Origin: Nitrospira sp. | GTDB lineage: Bacteria; Nitrospirota; Nitrospiria; Nitrospirales; Nitrospiraceae | Direction: 5' to 3' | NCBI GenBank assembly: GCA_024760525.1 | Contig: CP060499.1 | Coordinates: forward strand, 2,170,001-2,234,000 | DNA length: 64,000 nucleotides | Notes under the pieces: model-generated | What the model saw: only the letters and a program-made list of their open reading frames with translations | Told to the model about the DNA's origin: nothing | The model's database searches: none | Made by a program: the position numbers and the translations under genes | In this document: piece by piece, positions 25,681 to 33,141 of the stretch | Layout: every line of letters starts with the position of its first letter | How positions within the stretch are numbered: position 1 is the first letter of the stretch

Positions 25681-27642
25681 TCAGCCGCCGACCTCGTGAC
25701 TTGTGACGCGCGACATCCCTTCGTCCCCTTGCGAATGGGCCACCGGCCAAGTAATCAACCCTGACACCCCTTCGGGCGAACCGACCGGTTGTGCCTGCCG
25801 CGCATAGATTTGCGGCAACCGGTTCGTCCCGAACTTCGAGATATAGAGAAACACGTGCTCGCGGGAGTTCACGCGCACGGCCCAGGGATGAAAATCGTGC
25901 TTATAGAATTCCTCACAGAGCTGCATCGCGTCGAGGCACGACAGCGTGCTCGGGTCATTCAACGTATAGTAGTAGTCCAACGGGAGATCGTACTCTTCCT
26001 GCTTGTGAATCGTCATGCCGAATTGTTCCGGGCGCCGCACCATCGGCGTGTGGCGATAGGCGACGAAGTAAAACAGTTCCAGGGAGTGGATCACCGGCTG
26101 GTTCTCTAGGACGAACCCGCGGGTTTCCATCGCCTCCTCGAGCGTTTCACCAGGGAATCCATAGAAGGCCATCACATGGTTCCAAATTCCGGCCTGCGCC
26201 GCCATCACGAGATTACGCTGGATGACACTCTTCTTGGCATGCTTGTCCATGAGGTTCAAGACCCGCTCGTTCGCCGATTCCATCCCATAATACAGCGTGC
26301 AGCAACCGGCCTTGGCCGCGAGGTCCCAGGTCGCTTGATCTTGAAGTGTTTCTTCAAAGCGAATGAGCGTCGTCCACTTGATTCCGACGTCTTGGTCGAC
26401 TAACAGCTGTGAGACCTTCTTGAACAAGGCCGGCGGATAGGACTCATCGCTGAACAAAAAGTGCCGGCAACGGTACTTATCGCGCAGCGCCTTGATCTGA
26501 TCGATCACCAGTTGGGCCGGCATGCCCCGGTACTGATCGAAATACCCCTGGCCATGGTCGCAGAACGTACAGCGGCCCCAATAGCAGCCGCGCGTCGCCA
26601 AGTAGGGAATGATGAGTTCAGGAACGAAGTAGCGATCCAATGGCATCCCCTCAAAATCCGGCAAGGGAAGCGCAGCCGTCTTCTCAGTGTAGATTTCCGG
26701 ATTGCGGTGGAGACCCGATGCATCGCGATAGATCAAGTTGGGGACGGAAGCGAGCAGCCGCTGACCGTTCAACGCTTCGATGAGCCACAACAATGCATGC
26801 TCACCTTCATAAAGAATAGCTGAGTCAAAGACTTCAGTGAAAAATCTCTCGTGATTGACGAGGTCTTCATGCAGCCGGGTGATGATGTTGCCGCCGACCA
26901 CCACGTGGACGTGCGGAAAGGTTTCTTTGATCATCTTGCCGAAGGTCAGACCGGCCAACAGCTGCATCTGCGTTCCGATGGAAATCCCGATCACATCAGG
27001 CTGCTCTCTCGCTACGTCCGGCATGACCAGCTGATTGCAGAGATCCCGATAGACGTTCACCTGCTCGTCTTCCAAACAGGCAAACACTTCCTTCGAAACT
27101 CCGGGGCGATAGCCGAGATTGCTTTCCATCGGATAAAACACGAGCGAGGCGGGATAGTAGGCCGCGGAGATATAGGCCATCGTCTCGCGGAACGTATTCA
27201 GCGCCCCTTCCAGCGTCTCGGCCTCATAGAAACGCTCGCCGCGTACGATTCGCTTGGCATCCTCGGCTCGATCCGCCAGATCAAAAACGTCGATAGTATT
27301 GGCCTGCTCGACGACCGCCATCTGACTGATGTCCCGTTCGGCCAGGACGCCCGCCTTCTCTTTCTCTTGCAGAGCCTTCAGTTGCATGCCCAATCGAGCC
27401 TTCACCCAGATCAGAAACTCCATGCTGAAGAAGTGATCCCACATCCCGATATTGATATCGCGTTGGATGACCGTATGCCCGGCCTCGCGCAAAACAGCGG
27501 TGAGCGAAGGCAGGGCGAGATACGGCGCCGTCGGCACCCATTCGGGCGGAAAAATGAGCATGACCTTGGATTTCTTCTGGTCAGCCTTAGCCAACGGGAC
27601 GAGGCTATCTATTTGAAGCAGGTCAGTCATTGTGTAGCCCAC
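25681..27642 (-). CDS. Cobalamin-type radical SAM enzyme, copy A
   Basis: A 653-residue protein with an amino-terminal Rossmann-like segment typical of class B B12-binding radical SAM proteins (VMLIFPPEWVPTAPYLALPSL, AVLREAGHTVIQRDINIGMW). ISIGTQMQLLAGL and VVGGNIITRL lie in the mid region. At about residues 351-358 CYWGRCTFCDHG supplies the CxxxCxxC cluster site, and the SPASM-free barrel follows. The canonical DxHxxG cobalamin loop is not evident, so cobalamin may bind without the histidine ligand. It starts four bases after the stop of copy B, indicating one operon. The two proteins share unusual blocks (CDHG.GY, FSDESYPPALF / FTDESYPPALF). Substrate unknown. Confidence 0.9.
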   Translation of the reverse strand: MGYTMTDLLQIDSLVPLAKADQKKSKVMLIFPPEWVPTAPYLALPSLTAVLREAGHTVIQRDINIGMWDHFFSMEFLIWVKARLGMQLKALQEKEKAGVLAERDISQMAVVEQANTIDVFDLADRAEDAKRIVRGERFYEAETLEGALNTFRETMAYISAAYYPASLVFYPMESNLGYRPGVSKEVFACLEDEQVNVYRDLCNQLVMPDVAREQPDVIGISIGTQMQLLAGLTFGKMIKETFPHVHVVVGGNIITRLHEDLVNHERFFTEVFDSAILYEGEHALLWLIEALNGQRLLASVPNLIYRDASGLHRNPEIYTEKTAALPLPDFEGMPLDRYFVPELIIPYLATRGCYWGRCTFCDHGQGYFDQYRGMPAQLVIDQIKALRDKYRCRHFLFSDESYPPALFKKVSQLLVDQDVGIKWTTLIRFEETLQDQATWDLAAKAGCCTLYYGMESANERVLNLMDKHAKKSVIQRNLVMAAQAGIWNHVMAFYGFPGETLEEAMETRGFVLENQPVIHSLELFYFVAYRHTPMVRRPEQFGMTIHKQEEYDLPLDYYYTLNDPSTLSCLDAMQLCEEFYKHDFHPWAVRVNSREHVFLYISKFGTNRLPQIYARQAQPVGSPEGVSGLITWPVAHSQGDEGMSRVTSHEVGG

Positions 27643-27646
27643 GCCC

Positions 27647-29545
27647 CTACATCTTCCCCGCTAACGTATGTATTACCCCAATCGTCTTGACCGCTCGATA
27701 CTGAAGATCATTGAGCTTTCCTAAACCAAACCTTGAGATATAGAGAAAGATGTACTCCCGAATATAGAGGCGCAAATCCCAGCCAGGATTGTGGTTGCGC
27801 TCGAACTGCTCGAACACCCGCTCCGCCTCTTCGATGCTCATCCCGTTCTTCACCGTGTAGTAGTAATCCAGCGCGAGATCCCAATCCGGATTCTTGTACG
27901 CCGTCACGCCCCACTTCTCCGGATGCTTGGCCACCGGATTATGCCGGCCGAGATCGAACGTCCCGAACCCCAGCGAATGAACATGGTCTTTGTTCTGTTC
28001 GAGGAATTGCACCGACTGCCACGCTTCCTCCTTCGTCTCGCCGGGAAAACCAAAGAAGCCCATGCAGTGGTTCCAGATCCCCGCCTCCGCCGTGAGCTTG
28101 AGGTGCTTCGTCATGACCTCTGCCGTCGTCGCCTTGTCCATTAGCTGCAAGACCCGCTCGACTCCCGACTCATAGCCGAAGTGCAGATAGCGGCAGCCCG
28201 ACTCTTTCGCATCCTGCCAGACAGCGTCTTCCAACAGACTCTTCTCGAACCGCATGTGCGTCGTCCAGAAGATGTCCATTTTGCTCTCGACCAATCCTCG
28301 CGAGAGCTTGCGAAACAGCGCGGGCGGATAGGACTCATCGGTAAAATGAAAATGTTTGACGCCGTACTTGTCGCGCAGATAGGTGATGTCGGCGAGAATG
28401 TCCTGGATCTTCTTCGATCGGTAGCCGGCGGTGTAGCCCTCGCCATGGTCGCAGAACTCGCAACGGCCCCAGTAACACCCCCGCGTCGCCAGATAGGGCA
28501 ACACACGGGTGGGAACGAAATACTTCTCGAGCGGCAATCCGTCGAAGTCCGGCGGCGGCAGCGCGGCCATATCCTCCGCATAGCTCATCGGGGACACATG
28601 AACACCCGTCTCGTCTTTATAGATCGCGTTCGGCACATCGGCCAACCTCTGCTTGGCGCCGACCGCTTCGACCAGTTGCGTGAACGCCGTCTCCCCTTCA
28701 TAGACCACGGCGCTGTCGAAATAGTGAAAGAGAGGTGACTGCGGCAGCACATCGCGCAGGCGCGTCACCGTATTGCCGCCGATCGTGATGTGGATGTGAG
28801 GGAAGTGCTGTTTGATGAGGGCGCAGAAGGTCATCGACGAAAACATTTGCTGCTGCAACACGATCGAGATGCCGACCACGTCCGGCTGCTCGGCCTGGAT
28901 CACCGGCTTGACCAAATGGTCGAACACGTCCCGGTACACGTTGACCTGTTCATCCTGCACCGCATCCATCACCTCGGCCGAGACGTACGGTTTGTACGAG
29001 AGATCCGTTTCCATCGGCGGCATGCAGATTCGCGCAGGAGCATAGACCAAAGATGCGATCGATGTAACTTCTCGAAAGACTTGAAGTGACCATTCCAACT
29101 TGTCAATATCATAGAACTTATCATTCCTTACGATGTGCTTCGCTTCCGCCGCATCACGGATCAACTTTTCCATCCGCGGACGCGTCACATCGCAGAGCGC
29201 GAGCTGCACATCCATCTCCCACTCGGCGAGATCGCGCTTTTTCGCCAGCTTGCGGAGCCGATCCAACTGCTGCGGCACTTTGCGCAGGACCTTCTTCAGA
29301 AAATCCTCGCTGAAGTACCAGTCCCACATCTCGCAATTGATGTCTTTTTGGATGACCGTATGGCCGGCTTGGCGGAGGACGGAGGTGAGCGAGGGAAGGC
29401 TGAGATAGGGTTCCGAGGGATACCAGTCCGGTGGGAAGATCAGCATGACCTTCATCTTCCGTCCGCTGGCCTCGAAAGAGCTCCGGCGGTGGAGCTGTAT
29501 CAGCTCCTTCGACGCCCGGTTCCCCTTGGAATACTCGACTTTCAT
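27647..29545 (-). CDS. Cobalamin-type radical SAM enzyme, copy B (paralogue)
   Basis: A 632-residue paralogue and the upstream member of the pair. It has the same amino-terminal block VMLIFPPDWYPSEPYLSLPSL with TSVLRQAGHTVIQKDINCEMW, VVGISIVLQQQMFS and TIGGNTVTRLRDV. The cluster site CYWGRCEFCDHGEGY sits near residue 353, and the sequence continues in parallel to the end. The initial 30 residues (MKVEYSKGNRASKEL...) are an extension, so a later start at MKVML is possible. The strong similarity over full length indicates a tandem duplication. Members of this superfamily methylate or rearrange unactivated carbons or phosphinates. No other pathway gene is adjacent, which makes the substrate hard to guess. 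Confidence 0.9.
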   Translation of the reverse strand: MKVEYSKGNRASKELIQLHRRSSFEASGRKMKVMLIFPPDWYPSEPYLSLPSLTSVLRQAGHTVIQKDINCEMWDWYFSEDFLKKVLRKVPQQLDRLRKLAKKRDLAEWEMDVQLALCDVTRPRMEKLIRDAAEAKHIVRNDKFYDIDKLEWSLQVFREVTSIASLVYAPARICMPPMETDLSYKPYVSAEVMDAVQDEQVNVYRDVFDHLVKPVIQAEQPDVVGISIVLQQQMFSSMTFCALIKQHFPHIHITIGGNTVTRLRDVLPQSPLFHYFDSAVVYEGETAFTQLVEAVGAKQRLADVPNAIYKDETGVHVSPMSYAEDMAALPPPDFDGLPLEKYFVPTRVLPYLATRGCYWGRCEFCDHGEGYTAGYRSKKIQDILADITYLRDKYGVKHFHFTDESYPPALFRKLSRGLVESKMDIFWTTHMRFEKSLLEDAVWQDAKESGCRYLHFGYESGVERVLQLMDKATTAEVMTKHLKLTAEAGIWNHCMGFFGFPGETKEEAWQSVQFLEQNKDHVHSLGFGTFDLGRHNPVAKHPEKWGVTAYKNPDWDLALDYYYTVKNGMSIEEAERVFEQFERNHNPGWDLRLYIREYIFLYISRFGLGKLNDLQYRAVKTIGVIHTLAGKM

Positions 29546-29905
29546 CCCGGCCTATCTGCCCTCGTCAAATTGCTCAAAAGACTGGAAAGCCAATGAGTTA
29601 GGCCCGAAAAATACATTGTACGGGGGCTCGAGATTGATATGCAAGAGTGGGAACGGAGCGGCCAGATAGTCCTTGTGCTCGCTGAGGCCTCACGGTGAAA
29701 CTGTGGTCCCTCAATGCGCGCAAGAAGGAAAGCACCTGACTACCCCACTAGAAAGGCGGAGAAGAAGATCTGCGGAATCAAATTGGCTTTGTCGGACCAG
29801 CAGTATGGTCCTCAGCATTCCGTCAGTCGAGTTTGCGATTGACAGAAGCCTGCGTAATCCGCAATCTTGCGGGCCGTACCCACATACATTCATGCTGCGA
29901 GCATT
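29546..29905. other. Gene-free gap upstream of the DUF5674 module
   Basis: A stretch of 360 bases with no convincing frame. Its right third (29824-29888) is duplicated at 31868-31932, so it may hold the promoter of the DUF5674 gene. It separates the divergent radical SAM pair from the + strand module. Confidence 0.6.
29824..29888 (+). repeat. Upstream segment duplicated at 31868-31932
   Basis: About 65 bases shared with the segment at 31868-31932 (conserved cores GATTGACAGAAGCC and CCGCAATCTTGCG plus CCGTACCC, with scattered changes). Both copies lie immediately upstream of DUF5674-module sequence, so this is a shared 5' flank carried with the module. It may contain the promoter. Confidence 0.75.
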
Positions 29906-30253
29906 ATGGAAATTATCGTCATCCGCACAAGTGTGACCAAGGCCGACCTGAGCACGATGGCGCAACAACAGTTCGGTGACATGGTGAAGGCCGTGGTGGA
30001 TGTAGAACAAGGCATTATGGCCATCGGTGGGGAACTGCATTCCGACGAGGAAGCCATGCTCCTAGAGCAAGGCTCGCTGCAAAGAAACCTGTGGGGCATC
30101 AATCTCTATCCTGAACGGCCGCCTTCAGAGTGGATTGAATTCGATTCGATGATCAATGTACGTCCATCCGGAGGAAACCGTTCTCGATACGTCGAGCGTG
30201 CTGAGATCCGTGACGCGGTCACGGCCATCGTCAATCGATTAGTACAAGGCTAG
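29906..30253 (+). CDS. DUF5674 family protein
   Basis: A 115-residue soluble protein. QFGDMVKAVVDVEQGIMAIGGELHSDEEAMLLEQGS, NLWGINLYPERP, WIEFDSMINVRPSGGNRSR and EIRDAVTAIVNRLV form a recognisable DUF5674 pattern. Its function is unknown; the family is common in candidate-phyla-radiation genomes and scattered elsewhere. ATG 29906 is preferred to an in-frame start at 29867 because the conserved part begins there. The next gene starts nine bases after its stop, so the pair is an operon. A decayed second copy of this two-gene unit is found about 2 kb downstream. Confidence 0.85.
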   Translation: MEIIVIRTSVTKADLSTMAQQQFGDMVKAVVDVEQGIMAIGGELHSDEEAMLLEQGSLQRNLWGINLYPERPPSEWIEFDSMINVRPSGGNRSRYVERAEIRDAVTAIVNRLVQG

Positions 30254-30262
30254 CTGGCCACT

Positions 30263-30592
30263 ATGTCACCACTTCATGAGCAATTAGCCGCGGGACGATG
30301 GCACACGCTTTCACTCATGGAGCAACTGGCCAATGTCGGGAGCGACGTGGCACGCGCTGCCCGTTGGTATGAAAAGGATCGGCAACACTGCGAACAGGCT
30401 TTCGACCGTGCCGTAGAACTGCTGGACTTGACGATTGCGGATGAGCGGTGGAAAGGTCGGCGGAAAGAGTTAACCCGCGCGCGCGAACTGCTCTGCGATG
30501 CGATGTTTGGAGGGCATACGTACGGCAGTGACTTAGCCTCCCTCGACCGCTATTTTTTCCACTTCGCGATGGCAGCCAGAGCCGGCCGATGA
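30263..30592 (+). CDS. Unnamed 109-residue partner of DUF5674
   Basis: No family name is known to me. The protein is helical and charged: RWHTLSLMEQLANVGSDV, WYEKDRQHCEQAFDRAVELLDLTIADERWKGRRKELTRARELL, and a tail YGSDLASLDRYFFHFAMAAR. The pattern resembles small hypothetical proteins often found beside DUF5674 in other genomes. ATG 30263 follows DUF5674 by nine bases. The strict pairing suggests a joint function, perhaps a two-protein complex or toxin-antitoxin-like pair, but nothing in the sequence proves this. A disrupted paralogue lies at 31969-32224. Confidence 0.75.
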   Translation: MSPLHEQLAAGRWHTLSLMEQLANVGSDVARAARWYEKDRQHCEQAFDRAVELLDLTIADERWKGRRKELTRARELLCDAMFGGHTYGSDLASLDRYFFHFAMAARAGR

Positions 30593-30666
30593 GCGGGTCG
30601 GAAAAGTCACGGCCCTCATGCATCCGCTATACCAGTGCAGAGGCCGCCTGCTTCGCTGGGATCGAG

Positions 30667-30987
30667 TCAGTCTTTGACTACTGCACCGCCCACATGGGCG
30701 ATGAAGAAGACTGAATCCTCGAGCGCTTCGGCATCGTGTACATCGCCCGGCCCGGCCTTCAGGTAGTCCCCTGCCGAAACCACCTTGTCCCCAAAACGAA
30801 TCTTGCCCGATAGTATGACGATCTCTTCCGGACCCTCATGGTCGTGAAGTGGAAAGCGAGCACCAGCCTTGAATGCGATAAAGTCTGAGCCGTTCCCGTT
30901 TTCGCTCCAGATAGTGGAACACGTCACGCCGGGAAAGCCGGTTTCCGCGAACGGACGACGCGCGGCCTGAGTGAGATGAGTGATCAT
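30667..30987 (-). CDS. Small cupin-domain protein
   Basis: A 106-residue single-domain cupin. FIAFKAGARFPLHDHEGPEEIVILSGKIRFGDKVVSAGDYLKAGPGDVHDAEA contains both cupin motifs: HDHEGPEE (two His and a Glu ligand set) and PGDVHD. It resembles the ChrR-like cupins and quercetin-dioxygenase-like proteins. It is likely a metal-binding sensor or small enzyme. AGGAG lies just above ATG 30987. No operon partner is seen. Confidence 0.88.
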   Translation of the reverse strand: MITHLTQAARRPFAETGFPGVTCSTIWSENGNGSDFIAFKAGARFPLHDHEGPEEIVILSGKIRFGDKVVSAGDYLKAGPGDVHDAEALEDSVFFIAHVGGAVVKD

Positions 30988-31100
30988 GAGCTCCTCTCTT
31001 ATAGAAGGTTAGACGGGTCTGCATGAAATGGACGGCAAATAATAAATTTCTAGAAAAGACGAGTCAACCCGGCTCCCTCGGCTGGCTGCGAATCCTGTCT

Positions 31101-31208
31101 TCACCATTGAAATACACGATAGCCGCGGCCTGGCAGTTCGTCCGAAGTGCCTGAATACTCACCATTGCGGACGCGGAGGGCACGCGGTAGAATGATGTCC
31201 CTGTCCAC
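31101..31208 (-). pseudogene. Possible carboxyl-terminal relic of a glycosidase-like protein
   Basis: A short minus-strand frame of 35 codons from GTG 31208 to TGA 31101 ends ELPGRGYRVFQW, preceded by IILPRALRVRNGEYSG. This resembles the extreme carboxyl end of alpha-amylase-type glycosidases, where a terminal YRVFEW-like strand is frequent. No upstream body exists, because a stop precedes the GTG. It could equally be a chance frame. Identification rests only on pattern recognition of the tail. Confidence 0.3.
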
Positions 31209-31252
31209 TCAGGTTTGATGGAAGACAGTCGATATCCACACAAGAATCATCT

Positions 31253-31795
31253 ATGGTTACTCCCCTCACCGAAACGCAAAATAATTCCTTCATCTTGGCG
31301 GCCTGCGAAGAGGTGCAGCAGATGTTGGATGCCGGCACCCCGAGCCAGGAGATACTGACCCGTCTCGCGAAGGCCGGAGAAGTCTTGGCTGGTCCCGGAT
31401 CGTCGGTGTCGATTTTGGTGATTGATAAGGACGGCTTGCTCCGGAACGGCGCGTCACCCAGCCTTCCGGCAGACTATCTCACCGCAATCGATCGGTTGAA
31501 ACCTGACATCGGAGTCGGCACGTGCGCGGCCGCAGCGGCGACGGGAAGCGTCATCGAAACCCCGGACTTCCGGGCCGATGACAAGTGGGCCGAACTGCGT
31601 CACCTGCCGATGGCGCTGGGCTTCATGGGTGCCTGGAGCATGCCGATCAAATCCGTGGCTGGAACCATTCTCGGTACCTTTGGCACCTATTTCCGCGACC
31701 ACCGCACCCCTACCGCGGAAGAAAAAACTGGCGTTGAGCATCTAGCCGCCGCAGCGGCACTCGTCCTGGCCAAAGCCTGGCCGAGTCTCCTTTAG
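31253..31795 (+). CDS. Standalone GAF-domain protein
   Basis: A 180-residue protein made of one GAF domain. SVSILVIDKDGLLRNGASPSLPADY, DIGVGTCAAAAATGSVIETPDF and WSMPIKSVAGTILGTFGTYFRDHRTPTAEEKTGVEHLAAAA are the usual ligand-pocket and helix blocks, similar to GAF domains fused to sensor kinases. There is no effector domain, so it might be a ligand sensor or a methionine-sulfoxide-reductase-like (fRMsr) relative; the conserved cysteines of fRMsr are largely missing. Start ATG 31253, no strong ribosome site. Confidence 0.85.
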   Translation: MVTPLTETQNNSFILAACEEVQQMLDAGTPSQEILTRLAKAGEVLAGPGSSVSILVIDKDGLLRNGASPSLPADYLTAIDRLKPDIGVGTCAAAAATGSVIETPDFRADDKWAELRHLPMALGFMGAWSMPIKSVAGTILGTFGTYFRDHRTPTAEEKTGVEHLAAAAALVLAKAWPSLL

Positions 31796-31867
31796 ATACA
31801 TCCCTCAGATAGCCTCGTCTTTATTATGTCGCGATTGAGAGCGCATCGTGCGTCCTCAACCATCATT

Positions 31868-31956
31868 CGGTCAAATTTGGGATTGACAGAAGCCCGCCCA
31901 AACCGCAATCTTGCGAGCCGTACCCGCTTACTTTGACACGGTCAATTGGTACAAGG
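31868..31956 (+). repeat. Second copy of the DUF5674-module 5' flank, joined to the end of the gene
   Basis: Bases 31868-31932 match 29824-29888. The following GTCAATTGGTACAAGG (31941-31956) matches the last codons of DUF5674 at 30228-30249. The body of DUF5674, about 300 bases, is therefore missing between these two matches in this copy. This is direct evidence for a duplication followed by an internal deletion. Confidence 0.7.
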
Positions 31957-31968
31957 TTGCGAAACAGG

Positions 31969-32224
31969 ATAACACCTCTTCACAAGCAATTAGCTGTGGA
32001 ACGATGGCACACGCTTTCACTCGTGGACCAACTGGCCAATGTCGGCACCGACGTGCCAGACGTCACCTGTTGGTATGAAAAAGATCGGCAACGCGGCGAA
32101 CAGGCTTTAGACCGTACCGCGGAACTCCTGGACTGGACGATTGCGGATGAGCGGTGGAAAGGTCATCGAGAAGAACTGGCCCGCGGGTGCGAACTGCTGC
32201 GATGCCATGCTTGGAGGCAACACG
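31969..32224 (+). pseudogene. Decayed copy of the 109-residue DUF5674 partner
   Basis: Translation in the frame of the 30263 gene gives HKQLAVERWHTLSLVDQL, NVGTDV, WYEKDRQRGEQALDRTAELLDWTIADERWKGHREELARGCELL, closely paralogous. The start codon aligned with ATG 30263 is ATA here, and a two-base loss near 32200 shifts the frame. The 3' part is replaced by the 21-bp repeat cluster and the RAYT element from 32225. It is therefore a non-functional relic, although an in-frame TTG or GTG start might allow a fusion product. Confidence 0.8.
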
Positions 32225-32246
32225 AAAGCCTAAAAAGCCTAAAAGG

Positions 32247-32288
32247 AAAGCCTAAAAGGTGTCAGGAAAAGCCTAAAAGGTGTCAGGA
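32247..32288. repeat. Two tandem 21-bp repeats plus partial copies
   Basis: The unit AAAGCCTAAAAGGTGTCAGGA occurs perfectly at 32247-32267 and 32268-32288. Partial units precede it: AAAGCCTAAAA at 32225-32235 and AAGCCTAAAAGG at 32235-32246. It marks the left edge of the RAYT element and looks like slippage-expanded REP DNA. Confidence 0.9.
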
Positions 32289-32295
32289 ACCTTTT
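32275..32295. repeat. Left terminal palindrome of the RAYT element
   Basis: Arms AAAAGGT and ACCTTTT surround GTCAGGA, giving a seven-base-pair hairpin with a seven-base loop. The sequence is the exact reverse complement of 33003-33023. On the minus strand it includes the TGA that ends the transposase. Confidence 0.92.
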
Positions 32296-32963
32296 GTGAG
32301 CTTTGGCCGCCCGCGCGGTCTGAGGGTTCCCTCCAAGTCCAGCCGGTTCGCGGTACGTCGCACCCAATCCTCCGCGCCGAAGGGTTGCCCCCGACAGACA
32401 GACCGACGCAGCGCTTCGAGTTCCGTATCCGTCTGCGCCTCATTCACCCACTTCACCCAGCTTCGAGGTCGAGCCACCGGCCATTCGGACAAGAAGGCTG
32501 TTGCATTGGCCCTGTGCTGTCCTCTCTGCCACAAACTGGACCAGCGCCACTCTTCCACGCGAGTCACAAGGTTGCCTCGTAAGGCGTTCCGCTCGACATA
32601 CCGACACACCGATAGGAAGTGCTCATCCGCCTGCACAGGAAAGGATTTGAACCGCCCTTGATAGACATGGCCTGCGCCAGCAGAATGCCGGTGGGCATGC
32701 CAGCGCTGGGTGTGCGTCAGCGTCACCCACGCCATAAAGCGTGAAAGCTCTTCGTCTCGCCGCGGCCACAGCACCAGATGCCAGTGGTTGGGCATCAGAC
32801 AGTAGGCCAACATCCGCATGGGGAAACGATCCTGCGCTTCCCCAAGCACCTTCTCGAAGGCCACATAGTCGGCGGGCTTTTCGAACAGCGGCAGCCGGCC
32901 ATTCGCTCGATTCAGAACATGATAGATCATGCCCCCGACGGCAGCTCGTAACGGACGGCCCAT
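32283..32963 (-). CDS. REP-associated tyrosine transposase (Y1/IS200-like)
   Basis: A 226-residue HUH transposase of the RAYT group. MIYHVLNRANGRLPLFEK is the typical amino end. MPNHWHLVLWP holds the HUH pair (His60, His62), and RYVERNALRG carries the catalytic Tyr122. Downstream WRWSSLWQR is also family-typical. The chosen ATG at 32963 gives the MGRPLRAAVGG start common to these proteins; an in-frame ATG at 33074 would read through the right palindrome. It ends inside the left palindrome. It probably mobilises the flanking repeats by single-strand transposition. The frame is intact. Confidence 0.93.
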   Translation of the reverse strand: MGRPLRAAVGGMIYHVLNRANGRLPLFEKPADYVAFEKVLGEAQDRFPMRMLAYCLMPNHWHLVLWPRRDEELSRFMAWVTLTHTQRWHAHRHSAGAGHVYQGRFKSFPVQADEHFLSVCRYVERNALRGNLVTRVEEWRWSSLWQRGQHRANATAFLSEWPVARPRSWVKWVNEAQTDTELEALRRSVCRGQPFGAEDWVRRTANRLDLEGTLRPRGRPKLTKGS

Positions 32964-33002
32964 GATGGAGCACTGTACGCCGACTGATCGCCTCGTGTCA
33001 AT

Positions 33003-33023
33003 AAAAGGTTCCTGACACCTTTT
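33003..33023. repeat. Right terminal palindrome of the RAYT element
   Basis: AAAAGGT and ACCTTTT arms around TCCTGAC, the exact inverse of the left copy at 32275-32295. It lies 40 bases upstream of the transposase ATG, so the promoter may lie inside or just outside the element end. Confidence 0.92.
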
Positions 33024-33141
33024 ATATATACACATGAACGAGAATTTACCCTGCCGCAACTCCCCCGTAACCAAGCGTCCATATAGTATCTAAGCTGCCG
33101 CGCATTGCTCGGATCAAACCCTTTTGCAAAGGAGAATCCCG

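Larger units (their letters stand above)
32225..33023 (-). mobile_element. RAYT (IS200-like) element flanked by inverted REP-like palindromes
   Basis: The transposase gene (32283-32963) sits between two perfect inverted copies of a 21-base palindromic unit (32275-32295 and 33003-33023). Extra tandem copies on the left extend to 32225. This is the layout of REP-associated tyrosine transposase (BIME) elements. The left copy supplies the transposase stop codon. Insertion truncated the DUF5674-partner relic. No long target duplication is visible, as expected for Y1 transposases. Confidence 0.85.

Noticed and set aside
32225..32295. Tandem repeats considered as a CRISPR array
   Set aside because: Units are contiguous without spacers and belong to the REP-like ends of the RAYT element.
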